Assembly (NCBI RefSeq): GCF_001514495.1
Contig: NZ_BCNM01000016.1
Span: 62,001 to 126,000 of the forward strand
Reading direction: 5' to 3'
Origin: Paenibacillus pabuli NBRC 13638
Lineage (GTDB): Bacteria; Bacillota; Bacilli; Paenibacillales; Paenibacillaceae
DNA length: 64,000 nt
Position 1 is the stretch's first letter. Each line of letters begins with the position of its first letter. The notes under the pieces are model-generated. The model saw only the letters and a list, made by a program, of their open reading frames with translations, searched no databases and was not told the DNA's origin. Of this stretch, positions 1 to 8,055 are shown piece by piece. Both the position numbers and the translations under genes were made by a program.

Positions 1-392
1 GTGCTGACACCACGGCCCACATTCGTTTCTTCGCCAGGAATACCGAGGTATTTGGCTGATGCACCAGTAGACAGGATCAAGGTTTCCGCTACGAGTTCAC
101 CCATGCCTTCAACCTGAATTTTGAATGGACGCTCACTCATATCGATGTTGTTTACCCAGCCTGTACGGAATTCTGCGCCGAAGCGTTCCGCTTGTTTACG
201 CATATTATCCATCAGTTCAGGACCCATTATACCATCAGGGAAACCTGGGAAGTTCTCCACCTCAGTTGTTGTTGTCAGTTGACCACCAGGTTGCGGTCCT
301 TCAATAACGAGTGGGTTCAAGTTGGCACGTGCCAGATAGATTGCTGCTGTCAGCCCTGCAGGGCCTGTTCCAATAATAATTGATTTATACAT
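1..392 (-). CDS. trxB: Thioredoxin reductase (N-terminal part; cut by window edge)
   Basis: NADPH-dependent flavoprotein that reduces thioredoxin in the cytoplasm. The visible 130 residues begin MYKSIIIGTGPAGLTAAIYL, the FAD-binding Rossmann fold with its GxGxxG motif. They continue with EGPQPGGQL, the conserved FAD loop of bacterial TrxB, and an STGASAKYLGIPGEE segment typical of the family. The redox CxxC lies beyond the window, so activity cannot be checked. The start is fixed by a GGGGGAGG ribosome site just upstream. The gene is divergent from the ZIP transporter, and the shared intergenic region holds a PerR-like box. A low-molecular disulfide reductase of the same fold is the only realistic alternative. 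Confidence 0.93.
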   Translation of the reverse strand, partial: MYKSIIIGTGPAGLTAAIYLARANLNPLVIEGPQPGGQLTTTTEVENFPGFPDGIMGPELMDNMRKQAERFGAEFRTGWVNNIDMSERPFKIQVEGMGELVAETLILSTGASAKYLGIPGEETNVGRGVS

Positions 393-440
393 GTATAGTT
401 CCTCCCCCGGGTTCTGCAAAAAGGTCAGGCACTCCGGCAT

Positions 441-497
441 CAAAAGCAAATGCTTTTGCATACACTAGAACGAAAGCCTACATCATGTCCACATGAT
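441..497. promoter_or_regulatory. Two inverted repeats in the trxB/ZIP intergenic region
   Basis: Two short perfect inverted repeats lie upstream of trxB. One is CAAAAGCA-AA-TGCTTTTG at 441-458 and the other is ATCATGT-CC-ACATGAT at 482-497. They could be operator half-sites or leader hairpins of trxB. No known regulator motif is recognised. Confidence 0.3.
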
Positions 498-541
498 CTG
501 CCCGTTATGACAATTAACCTATGCAGAAACGGAATTCTAAT

Positions 542-556
542 TTATAATCATTCTAA
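542..556. promoter_or_regulatory. PerR-like operator upstream of the ZIP gene
   Basis: TTATAATCATTCTAA matches the Bacillus PerR consensus TTATAATNATTATAA at 13 of 14 specified positions. It matches the Fur consensus TGATAATNATTATCA less well (three mismatches). It sits about 90 bp before the ZIP start, just ahead of a plausible -10 (TATGAT, 569-574), so a bound repressor would cover the -35 region. It could also act on divergent trxB. Confidence 0.55.
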
Positions 557-645
557 TCTGTTGTTCATTATGATCTCTTTTATGTACGGTGTCAATGCTC
601 GGCAGCGATTATGAAGAAGTCTTCATCAGGAGGGAAAATGGAAGC

Positions 646-1377
646 ATGAACGATGCACTCATTGGCAGCTTTATCTCAGCCATGTCTACCGGCCTTGGGG
701 CCATACCTATTCTATTTATGCGTAAAGTCACCCACCGTCTGCGTGATATTTTGCTTGCTTACGCAGCAGGCATCATGACCTCTGCCTCGGTGTACAATCT
801 CATTCCGGAAGCGCTCGGGCAATCCAATCTGTTTGTACTTGCCCTTGGTATTATGCTGGGCAGCATGGTCCTACTTGTGCTGGAGATGAAGATTCCCCAT
901 GTGGATCTGGAGAACCCGGAGAAGATGCCTTTCAAAATTGAAGCCAAAGCCTTCATGATCATTGCAGCCATCACCATGCATAACCTGCCCGAAGGGCTAT
1001 CGGTAGGTGTCAGCTACGCGAGCAGTGACGCAGGACTTGGCAATCTGATTGCCTTTTCCATTGGATTGCAAAATGCGCCAGAAGGATTTCTGGTCGCCCT
1101 CTTCCTTGTAAATCAGAACATTGGTCGCTTCAAGGCGCTCGGTATAGCAACTCTGACGGGGGCGGTAGAGATTATTACTGCTATGATTGGTTACACACTG
1201 AGCAGTTTGGTTTCCGGTCTCGTTCCTTATGGTCTTGCCTTTGCAGCGGGTGCGATGATGTTCATCGTGTACAAGGAACTGATTCCCGAAAGTCACGGCG
1301 ACGGCAATGCACGGGCGGCAACGGTTTCCTTTTTGCTCGGACTGATCACGATGATTGGCTTGACTGAACTCTTTTAA
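646..1377 (+). CDS. ZIP family divalent metal transporter (ZupT/GufA-like)
   Basis: Membrane importer for divalent cations such as zinc, iron or manganese. The 243-residue protein has about eight hydrophobic segments. It carries the ZIP signature in two helices: HNLPEG at about residues 112-117 and NAPEG at about 143-147. Their His, Asn and Glu residues form the binuclear metal site. A short acidic/basic loop (about residues 82-100) separates the helix bundles, as in GufA-like members. I chose the ATG at 646 because AGGAGGG precedes it by 11 bases; an in-frame ATG at 589 lacks a ribosome site. It is convergent with the metal-efflux ATPase and preceded by a PerR-like box. Substrate is inferred only. 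Confidence 0.9.
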   Translation: MNDALIGSFISAMSTGLGAIPILFMRKVTHRLRDILLAYAAGIMTSASVYNLIPEALGQSNLFVLALGIMLGSMVLLVLEMKIPHVDLENPEKMPFKIEAKAFMIIAAITMHNLPEGLSVGVSYASSDAGLGNLIAFSIGLQNAPEGFLVALFLVNQNIGRFKALGIATLTGAVEIITAMIGYTLSSLVSGLVPYGLAFAAGAMMFIVYKELIPESHGDGNARAATVSFLLGLITMIGLTELF

Positions 1378-1411
1378 TGGAAAGAACAAAGAGCAGCTCC
1401 CACATAAACAC

Positions 1412-1472
1412 GACAATAGACGGCAAAAAACCTGAAAGAACAGCCCTCGCTGACTTCCAGGTTCTTTGTTTG
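1412..1472 (-). terminator. Hairpin between the convergent ZIP and ATPase genes
   Basis: Read on the minus strand, AACCTG...CAGG-TTTTTT forms an imperfect stem with an inner CAGC/GCTG helix and a terminal T run. It probably stops the ATPase transcript and may also slow transcription from the ZIP side. Confidence 0.5.
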
Positions 1473-1534
1473 TTCACAAATGAAGATTCAATGAAATAGT
1501 TGGAATGATCTGTAAAGGCCAGCCAAGATCCCAC

Positions 1535-1606
1535 CTTGCCGTAACCTCTAAAATCGATTGCAATGGCACAAATGCCATGATTCGGCAGCACATTTACCCA
1601 GCCTTG
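1535..1606 (-). pseudogene. Possible remnant of an alpha/beta-hydrolase
   Basis: Directly after the ATPase stop codon the same frame reads VLPNHGICAIAIDFRGYGK. This resembles the beta-strand and turn before the nucleophile elbow of alpha/beta-hydrolases (…aiDlRGyGkS). After the GYGK motif the similarity stops and no catalytic elbow follows. It may be a decayed fragment, but about 20 residues is too little to exclude chance. Confidence 0.25.
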
Positions 1607-3619
1607 TTATCGAAGCAACCTCAGCCCATTTAGAATAACCAGAATCGTGCTGCCCTCATGGCCTACCACACCCAATGGTATTGCAACATCTTGTAAGAAA
1701 TTGCCTGCGATTAGAACCAGAATTACCGTGATGGCAAAAAGTATATTCTGCTTCACCGTCCGCTGTGCACGTCGGGCCTGCCTGATCACCCAAGCGATCT
1801 CTTCAATATTGTCATTCATCAGCACAACATCCGCTACTTCCAATGCCGTACCGCTCCCTGACACACCCATGCCCATGCCAACTGTTGCCGCTGCAAGTGC
1901 AGGTGCATCATTCACACCATCCCCAACCATCAACACATGCCCGTACTGTTCGCGCAGCAGACGCACCTGCTTCACTTTGTCTTCGGGTAGCAAACCTGCG
2001 TATACCAGGCTTACGCCTGTTTCACGGGCAATTACTTGGGCCGATTCGGGACGATCGCCTGTCAGCATGGCTACCTTCACACCCATGGTTTCCAGCTTTC
2101 TCACCGCTGCGACCGCTTCTGGGCGTACGGTATCTCTCATCGCGATCAGACCCGCCATTTCTCCATTCGCTGATATAACCGACACGGTCTTGCCTTCTCC
2201 CTCAAGTTGGGCACGTAACCCACGCCACATAGTAAGATCGTTCATATCAGAAGCACCCCATTGCTTCTCTGTATCATTGGCATTACTTACCTCACTGATA
2301 TGATGCGTATCCAATTCATCCGTTTTGCCAATTTTCCAGAGGACGCCGTTGACTATCCCCTCAATACCCCAGCCTGTCAAAGCCTGAACCTGTTCAGCAA
2401 TCGGGAGTCCAATGTCCTCCTTGGTCGCCTGCTCCACAATGGCCCGAGCCAGTGGATGCATCGAAAGGTTCTCGATCGCGGCTGCCGTACCCAATAACTG
2501 TGTCCGTTCATACCCGTCTGCCGGTATAATATCGGTCACCTGTGGTGTCCCCATCGTCAATGTGCCTGTTTTATCAAAAGCAACCACCCGCGTCTGGGCC
2601 ATATTCTCCACATGAGCGCCACCCTTGAAGAGAATACCGCGACGCGCACTGCTGGACATGGCTGATAACATGACGGGCATAATCGAAGAAACCAGGGCAC
2701 AAGGTGAAGCTACAACCAGAAAGACCATTGCTTTGTAAAAAGCCTCATTCCATGTCCAACCAAGCAATAACGGTGCTCCCGCGATAACCACCACTGTTAC
2801 AGCAACAACAATCCGGGCGTAGATCCCCTCAAATCGCTCAATAAAGCGTTGGGAATCCGGCACTTCCGTCTGCGCTTCTTCTACCAGTTTAATGATTTTG
2901 CCAAACAACGATCCTTCAGCAGATTTGGTTACCTCTACATATAAAGCACCTTCGCCATTCACGGTACCCGCATATACTTCGTCACCAGCGACTTTATCCA
3001 CCGGTAAGGATTCCCCTGTAATCGTAGCCTGATTGATAAAAGAGCTCCCCCGGTACACGACACCATCTGCCGGAACCAGTTCACCTGGTTTCACCAGCAG
3101 CAGATCCCCCGGCTGCAAATCATCAATGGATACATGGTTCATCTTCCCGTCCTCAATGCGCAGCGCCGTTTCCGGTTTGAGCGCCAACAGGGATGAAATA
3201 TCCTTATAACTTCGTTCCGTTGCATAGCTTTCCAGCGCACCACTTAACGCGAAAATAAAGATCAGCATGGCACCTTCATTCCAGTAGCCAATGGCGGCGG
3301 CTCCTAACGATGCTGCAATCATGAGCAGATTCACATCGAGATCACGATCCCTGACCAGTGTCTCTATGCCTTCTTTGGCCTTGGTCCATCCACCTATGGT
3401 ATAAGCAAGAATATACAAAAGTACAGATAACGGGTTGGACCACGATGCCGTTGTCCAGGCGAGAAGCATCAAAAGTCCACTGCCTAGAGCAGCTTGCATT
3501 TCCTTGTTGCGCAGCATGGCCCGAAAGTCCTGTTTGCGCCCCCGGCCTGAGCCAGGCGTATTGGCTGAACGCTGTTCAGCTTTAGCTTGGGTTTGAGTGG
3601 GTTGGTGTATCGCTTGCAT
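1607..3619 (-). CDS. pfeT: P1B4-type metal-efflux ATPase (PfeT/ZosA-like)
   Basis: Integral membrane P-type ATPase expected to export Fe(II) or related metals using ATP. The 670-residue reading has no N-terminal CxxC metal-binding domain. In order it shows the actuator motif TGES (about residue 202), the SPC motif in the metal-binding helix (about 306-308), the phosphorylation motif DKTGTLT (about 350), GDGVNDAPA, and HEGST near the C-terminus (about 654). SPC plus HEG[G/S]T is the signature of the P1B4 group, which includes B. subtilis PfeT, a PerR-regulated iron exporter. The ATG at 3619 follows AAAGGA; an upstream in-frame ATG at 3673 has no ribosome site. A leader with a Fur/PerR-like box supports metal or peroxide control. 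Co or Zn export is the alternative. Confidence 0.88.
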   Translation of the reverse strand: MQAIHQPTQTQAKAEQRSANTPGSGRGRKQDFRAMLRNKEMQAALGSGLLMLLAWTTASWSNPLSVLLYILAYTIGGWTKAKEGIETLVRDRDLDVNLLMIAASLGAAAIGYWNEGAMLIFIFALSGALESYATERSYKDISSLLALKPETALRIEDGKMNHVSIDDLQPGDLLLVKPGELVPADGVVYRGSSFINQATITGESLPVDKVAGDEVYAGTVNGEGALYVEVTKSAEGSLFGKIIKLVEEAQTEVPDSQRFIERFEGIYARIVVAVTVVVIAGAPLLLGWTWNEAFYKAMVFLVVASPCALVSSIMPVMLSAMSSSARRGILFKGGAHVENMAQTRVVAFDKTGTLTMGTPQVTDIIPADGYERTQLLGTAAAIENLSMHPLARAIVEQATKEDIGLPIAEQVQALTGWGIEGIVNGVLWKIGKTDELDTHHISEVSNANDTEKQWGASDMNDLTMWRGLRAQLEGEGKTVSVISANGEMAGLIAMRDTVRPEAVAAVRKLETMGVKVAMLTGDRPESAQVIARETGVSLVYAGLLPEDKVKQVRLLREQYGHVLMVGDGVNDAPALAAATVGMGMGVSGSGTALEVADVVLMNDNIEEIAWVIRQARRAQRTVKQNILFAITVILVLIAGNFLQDVAIPLGVVGHEGSTILVILNGLRLLR

Positions 3620-3734
3620 ATGAATCACAGTCCTTTCTGAATGGGGGACCTGGATTGATTTTGCGGCGTCCATGTCCCCGGTATTGAAGTCGTATTGAGA
3701 ATGAGAGCCATTGTTAATGCCCTAAAAATGACAC

Positions 3735-3763
3735 ATGCTGCTGCGGGAATCCCGCAGCAGCAT
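3735..3763 (-). other. Perfect 13-bp hairpin in the pfeT leader
   Basis: ATGCTGCTGCGGG-AAT-CCCGCAGCAGCAT has two perfectly complementary 13-base arms. On the minus strand it is followed after a few bases by ATTTTTAG, so it may act as a weak terminator/attenuator between the metal box and the ATPase start. It could instead be a leftover terminator of a lost gene. Confidence 0.5.
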
Positions 3764-3770
3764 GGTTATT

Positions 3771-3812
3771 GAATGATTTTCAAATCATTTTGAATGAGAA
3801 TGATAATCATTT
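3771..3812. promoter_or_regulatory. Fur/PerR-like operator cluster upstream of pfeT
   Basis: TGAGAATGATAATCA (about 3794-3808) matches the 7-1-7 Fur consensus TGATAATNATTATCA at 12 of 14 specified positions. A second inverted repeat, AATGAT-TTTCAA-ATCATT, overlaps it on the gene side. Both lie in the leader, downstream of the predicted promoter. Confidence 0.55.
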
Positions 3813-3855
3813 TTGTGCTTATGCAATTATTTTTACCCAATACAACTTTTGCTTT

Positions 3856-3884
3856 ATTATATGCCTGTGCTCTGTATTTGTAAA
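3856..3884 (-). promoter_or_regulatory. Sigma-A promoter for pfeT
   Basis: On the minus strand TTTACA (3884-3879), a 17-base spacer and TATAAT (3861-3856) form a near-consensus promoter. Transcription would begin near 3848 and give a leader of about 230 bases containing the metal box and the long hairpin. The 3620-3986 stretch holds no gene. Confidence 0.6.
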
Positions 3885-3923
3885 TGGGTATTTTCACGGT
3901 TAGCTGGTCGTTGGTGGAAAGTC

Positions 3924-3956
3924 AAAAAAGCCACTCGTCCATAAGGACAAGCGGCT
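3924..3956 (-). terminator. Intrinsic terminator after the O-acetylhomoserine sulfhydrylase gene
   Basis: On the minus strand AGCCGCTTGTCC-TTAT-GGACGAGTGGCT is followed by TTTTT. The stem is 12 bp with G-U pairs. Confidence 0.85.
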
Positions 3957-3986
3957 CGGATGATGATCAAGTATTCATGTTATGAA

Positions 3987-5294
3987 TTAGACCGTAACAC
4001 TGGATTGCTGGCTAGCCTTAATGGCTTGCTCCAGGTCATAGAGGATATCCTGGATATTCTCTGTACCCACAGATAGACGAATCAGCTCAGGATTAACACC
4101 TGCTGCGGTCTGCTCATCTTCGCTCAACTGTTGGTGCGTCGTACTTGCCGGATGAATGATGAGTGACTTCGAGTCACCTACGTTCGCAAGGTGGGAGAAC
4201 AGTTTCACATTCTCAATCAGTTTGCGTCCTGCACCCACCCCGCCTTTGATACCAAAGGTCAGAATGGCTCCCTGGCCTTTTGGCAAATACTTCTGTGCCA
4301 GCTCATAGGACGGGTGACTCGGCAAACCTGCGTAGCTTACCCATTCCACATCCTCATGCTTCTCCAGATACTGCGCCACAGCCAGTGCGTTGCTGCTATG
4401 ACGTTCGACACGCAGATGCAGCGTCTCCAGTCCTTGAATAAGCAGCCATGAATTGAAAGGTGAGATCGGTGCCCCGAGGTCACGCATCAATTGTACTCGT
4501 GCTTTGATAATATAAGCAATCGGTCCAACCGCTTCCGTATACACCACGCCATGATAGCTGGAATCCGGCTCCGTCAGTCCCGGGAACTTGCCACTCGCTT
4601 TCCAGTCGAATTTGCCGCTATCCACAATAACTCCACCAATGGAGGTACCGTGACCGCCAATAAATTTGGTCGCTGAATGAACGACAATATCAGCGCCATG
4701 CTCGATTGGACGAAGCAGATATGGACTCGGGAATGTATTGTCGACAATCAAAGGAATGCCATGTTCATGAGCGATCGCTGCTACAGCTTCAATATCCAGT
4801 ATGTTACCCTGCGGGTTACCGATCGTTTCAGCGTATAATGCTTTGGTCTTCTCCGTAATCGCCGCCCGGAAATTCTCAGGATCACTGGAATCTACAAACT
4901 TTACATCCAGTCCAAGTTTCGGTAGTGTGGTTGAGAACAGATTATACGTTCCCCCATACAGACTGGCTGCGGAAACAATCTCATCTCCCGCACCTGCGAT
5001 GTTTAAGAGGGAGAACGTAATCGCTGCCTGACCGGAAGCGGTAGCCAGTGCACCAGCACCTCCCTCAAGTGCAGCAATACGTTGTTCAAACACGTCCGTC
5101 GTCGGATTCATCAGACGTGTATAGATATTGCCAAACTCTTTCAATCCAAACAGATTGGCTGCATGCTCCGTATCACGGAATCCGTAGGATGTTGTTTGGT
5201 ACAACGGCACAGCACGTGCGTGGGTGGTCGGATCAATCTCCTGGCCTGCATGAATTGCCAATGTTTCAAATGAAAGCTCACGTTCGTTTGACAT
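3987..5294 (-). CDS. metY: O-acetylhomoserine sulfhydrylase
   Basis: Cytoplasmic PLP enzyme that makes homocysteine from O-acetylhomoserine and sulfide, used in methionine synthesis. The 435-residue length and the start ETLAIHAGQ...AVPLYQTTSYGF are characteristic of the large MetY/Cys25-type enzymes of the Cys/Met PLP family. The PLP lysine is K210 in HSATKFIGGHG, and the cofactor aspartate lies in IVDNTFPSPYLLRP. GGGAGG precedes the ATG. The gene stands alone with its own terminator. I looked for an S-box (SAM) riboswitch in the 250 bases upstream and found none. Cystathionine gamma-synthase is less likely because those proteins are about 50 residues shorter. Confidence 0.93.
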   Translation of the reverse strand: MSNERELSFETLAIHAGQEIDPTTHARAVPLYQTTSYGFRDTEHAANLFGLKEFGNIYTRLMNPTTDVFEQRIAALEGGAGALATASGQAAITFSLLNIAGAGDEIVSAASLYGGTYNLFSTTLPKLGLDVKFVDSSDPENFRAAITEKTKALYAETIGNPQGNILDIEAVAAIAHEHGIPLIVDNTFPSPYLLRPIEHGADIVVHSATKFIGGHGTSIGGVIVDSGKFDWKASGKFPGLTEPDSSYHGVVYTEAVGPIAYIIKARVQLMRDLGAPISPFNSWLLIQGLETLHLRVERHSSNALAVAQYLEKHEDVEWVSYAGLPSHPSYELAQKYLPKGQGAILTFGIKGGVGAGRKLIENVKLFSHLANVGDSKSLIIHPASTTHQQLSEDEQTAAGVNPELIRLSVGTENIQDILYDLEQAIKASQQSSVTV

Positions 5295-5461
5295 AAATCT
5301 GTTTCCTCCCTTATCTTATACGTTTGGTACGATCCTAGATGTCATAACATGGTGGCGTATGTTTTCCATATTCTCTCACAAGATGTCGCTTTTGAAAAGA
5401 AATATTTCCGATTTTTCCGATGAGAAATGTTTAATTATGTATTCCATAAGGTAGCTATACC

Positions 5462-5491
5462 AAAAAACCTTTGCAAGAGCAAAGGTTTTTT
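5462..5491 (-). terminator. Bidirectional-looking terminator after the TIM-barrel isomerase gene
   Basis: AAAAAACCTTTGC-AAGA-GCAAAGGTTTTTT is a perfect 13-bp inverted repeat with T runs on both strands. It closes the kdu operon on the minus strand. Confidence 0.85.
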
Positions 5492-5541
5492 GAGGTTGGG
5501 TAACCATCATCTGTTGGATGACTACCAGATATTTTTACCAA

Positions 5542-6387
5542 CTATACCCGAACCCCACTCCATATCTCACGTAAATGTTGGGCTGCCGGGACCGCTTCTT
5601 CCGCCGTCACCCCTTCTAGTGAAATATCGATGTGTGGTTTATAGGTTTTCAATAGTTCAAAAAATAACGGATAATCCAGGATGCCCTCACCCGGCACCGG
5701 ATTGAACTTCTCACCCTGCGCATTGAAAGCCACATCTTTGGCATGAATGACAATGATACGCTGATACAGCGTTTCCATCACTTCCCGCAGGAATGCAGAC
5801 TGATCGGCCACATGGGGCTGCTTGATCAGATTACAAGGATCGAACAGCATGCCCAGATTGGATGAAGGAATTTCTTCAAACAGCCGGGTCATATGCTCAC
5901 GCGTATGAAGTGTATGGGTAGATACAGGCTCAATCGCCGCATGAACACCCCACTTTTCCGCCTCTTCCGCCAGTTCCTCTACCGTCTCCCGCAGCACCGT
6001 CCACGCCTTTTCTTCATATCCAGCCGGATGAGTGTCACGATACGTACCCAGGTCCCCTGTCTCCGTTGCTACCATGCTGCAACCGAAATCGCGGGCATAA
6101 CGCAGATGTTCCTTGAATCGATCAATGTCTGCACGTCGGCGCACAGGATCAGGATCAATTGGGTTGATGTAGCACCCTAGTACCGCAATCTTGACCCCTC
6201 GCTGGGCAAATTGATCTCCGATCTCATTCGCAAGCCCCGGGCTCAGCTTGCCATTGGCCGAATCCACATCCGATAAGGCCTTGGCTAATGCCAGCTGTAC
6301 CGAATTGAACCCGTTGTCCGCAATAGTCTGTGCAAGCTGTACTGTAGGCTGCTTGCCAAACGTATGTGCAAGAATACCAAGTTTCAT
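5542..6387 (-). CDS. Sugar phosphate isomerase/epimerase, xylose-isomerase-like TIM barrel
   Basis: A 281-residue AP_endonuc_2-type TIM-barrel protein. It begins MKLGILAHTFG, continues with FNSVQLAL, and has conserved metal-ligand positions around AIEPVSTH (Glu), FDPCNL, VIHAKDV (His) and ISLEGV (Glu). Family members interconvert keto sugars or sugar acids. Sitting 38 bases after kduD in the uronate operon, it probably handles an isomerisation in the breakdown of pectin-derived or related sugar acids. AAAGGAGG precedes the ATG. The exact substrate cannot be read from sequence; inosose or hydroxypyruvate isomerase activity is possible. Confidence 0.82.
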   Translation of the reverse strand: MKLGILAHTFGKQPTVQLAQTIADNGFNSVQLALAKALSDVDSANGKLSPGLANEIGDQFAQRGVKIAVLGCYINPIDPDPVRRRADIDRFKEHLRYARDFGCSMVATETGDLGTYRDTHPAGYEEKAWTVLRETVEELAEEAEKWGVHAAIEPVSTHTLHTREHMTRLFEEIPSSNLGMLFDPCNLIKQPHVADQSAFLREVMETLYQRIIVIHAKDVAFNAQGEKFNPVPGEGILDYPLFFELLKTYKPHIDISLEGVTAEEAVPAAQHLREIWSGVRV

Positions 6388-6425
6388 GTCACTGCCTCCT
6401 TTACAGTCGGATTGCTGACAGGGTT

Positions 6426-7178
6426 TTAACGAGCCATCCAGCCGCCATCCACATTCAGAATGTGACCATTCAAATAATCCGAAGCCGCCGATGCCAGGAA
6501 TACGACCGGGCCTTTCAGATCCTCAGGTGTTCCCCAGCGTCCAGCCGGAATCCGTGCTGTAATGTCACGGTAACGGTTCTCATCGGCGCGAATCTGAGTG
6601 GTATTGTCTGTTTCCATATAGCCTGGTGCTATCCCGTTGATCTGAACGCCTTTGCCTGCCCATTCATTCGCGAGTGCTTTCGTTAACCCGGCAACCCCAT
6701 GCTTGCTGGCCGTATATCCAGGAACGTTAATTCCGCCTTGATAGGACAGCATGGATGCAATGTTAATGATCTTGCCGCTTCCCCGTTCAATCATATGTCT
6801 GCCAGCCAACTGGCTCAGGAAAAATACCGTATTCAGGTTAAGTCCAATGACATCATGCCAATCCTGTTGACCATGATCAGCTGCAGGTGTACGACGAATA
6901 ATCCCCGCATTGTTGACCAGAATATCAATTCTCCCTTGAAAGGCTAACGCCTTTTCAAACACACCGGTCAGTTCGTCCTCACGGCTCAAATCAGCTTCAA
7001 TCACATACGCTTTGCGCCCGAGAGCCTCAATGGCACGCGCTGTTTCCGATGGATTGGAGTAGGAGACCAGCACAACATCCGCCCCGGCTTCAGCAAGGCC
7101 TATCGCCATTCCTTGCCCCAGACCTCCTGATGTACCAGTGACAAGTGCAACTTGTCCGCTTAAATCAAATGGGTTCAT
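6426..7178 (-). CDS. kduD: 2-deoxy-D-gluconate 3-dehydrogenase / 3-deoxy-D-glycero-hexulosonate reductase (KduD)
   Basis: Short-chain dehydrogenase of 250 residues that acts on 2,5-diketo-3-deoxygluconate in pectin breakdown, downstream of KduI. It has the cofactor loop TGTSGGLG (14-21), NNAG, and the catalytic Ser142 and YTASK (Tyr155, Lys159). The C-terminus NVDGGWMAR is the usual KduD end. I chose the ATG at 7178 because GGAGG lies 7 bases before it and family members start MNPFDL; an upstream extension to 7382 overlaps the regulator gene and lacks family sequence. It lies between the DeoR regulator and the TIM-barrel gene. Confidence 0.92.
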   Translation of the reverse strand: MNPFDLSGQVALVTGTSGGLGQGMAIGLAEAGADVVLVSYSNPSETARAIEALGRKAYVIEADLSREDELTGVFEKALAFQGRIDILVNNAGIIRRTPAADHGQQDWHDVIGLNLNTVFFLSQLAGRHMIERGSGKIINIASMLSYQGGINVPGYTASKHGVAGLTKALANEWAGKGVQINGIAPGYMETDNTTQIRADENRYRDITARIPAGRWGTPEDLKGPVVFLASAASDYLNGHILNVDGGWMAR

Positions 7179-7260
7179 GAATGATTCCTCCGCATGGTTA
7201 TTGGGTTGCAAACCGTGTTCTTCAGCCTCGGCAGTCACGTAAACACTGGGGAACTGAAGA

Positions 7261-8022
7261 TCAGCTCTGATAATCCACTTTGATCCCGTTTTGCCTATAC
7301 AGCGCTGCTGTCTCCTCATCCAGGCGACTGTCGCTGATGATGCAATCCAGCTCTGAACAGTGCGCAAAGGTCCGAAGGGCAAATTGTCCGAATTTGTAAT
7401 GATCCACGACGCCGTAGACCTGCTGCGAGGCAGAAATCATTGCCTTTTTCAGGGGTACCAAATCTCCTGTATATATGGAAAGTCCAAATTCTGGATGAAG
7501 TGCTGTCGTTGAGATAAACGCTTTGTGAATATTGAGACCGGATATGAAGGACGCCGTGTCGTCTCCCACCAGCATATTGCGCACTCTTGCTCCGCCGGGC
7601 ACAACCAGTCGCACCTGCTCCTTTTTGGTCAGCTCAGCAATAATGAACAGATCATTGGTAACCACGGTAATGGGTTGATTGTCCATGCGCTTCGCCATCT
7701 CCAGCGTGGTGCTTCCACCATCCAGCGCAACAATATCTCCTGGGCGGATATAAGCCAGGGCTCGCTCGGCAATCTCCGTTTTCTCCGAGTGATGCTTTTC
7801 CGTAGCCCCTCGACTTGTGAGGATACCATACTGGTCGTTCTGAGCCAGCATCGCACCCCCATGGACACGCACGAGCAATCCCATGCTTTCCAGCTTATCG
7901 AGATCCTCCCGTACAGTCTTGCCCGTCACCTGCAACAGCTCACTTAGATCACTGACGGTAACTTCCTGTCGCTCCAGCAGAGCCTCCATAATTTTTTCAT
8001 GTCTTTTCAATGGATTCATCAT
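7261..8022 (-). CDS. DeoR-family transcriptional regulator of the kdu operon
   Basis: A 253-residue repressor. Residues 1-60 form the DeoR winged helix (MNPLKRHEKIMEALLE...VTVSDLSELLQVTGKTVREDL), followed by the linker GGAML and a DeoRC sugar-phosphate sensor domain with DGGSTTLEMA and VVPGG. DeoR proteins sense phosphorylated or acid sugars, and its place between kduI and kduD suggests it controls this operon. A candidate operator, three GTTCAT repeats in 10-bp phase, precedes kduI. Two adjacent ATGs are possible starts; CAGGAAG precedes them. Confidence 0.9.
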   Translation of the reverse strand: MMNPLKRHEKIMEALLERQEVTVSDLSELLQVTGKTVREDLDKLESMGLLVRVHGGAMLAQNDQYGILTSRGATEKHHSEKTEIAERALAYIRPGDIVALDGGSTTLEMAKRMDNQPITVVTNDLFIIAELTKKEQVRLVVPGGARVRNMLVGDDTASFISGLNIHKAFISTTALHPEFGLSIYTGDLVPLKKAMISASQQVYGVVDHYKFGQFALRTFAHCSELDCIISDSRLDEETAALYRQNGIKVDYQS

Positions 8023-8055
8023 AGATCAACTTCCTGTTTCTTTGGAATTTACGCG

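Noticed and set aside
1647..2303. 218-residue open frame opposite the metal ATPase
   Set aside because: Shadow frame rich in Ser/Thr/Pro; ATPase motifs on the other strand are decisive.
5295..5460. SAM riboswitch (S-box) before the O-acetylhomoserine sulfhydrylase gene
   Set aside because: The region is short and shows no S-box core or terminator/antiterminator pair.
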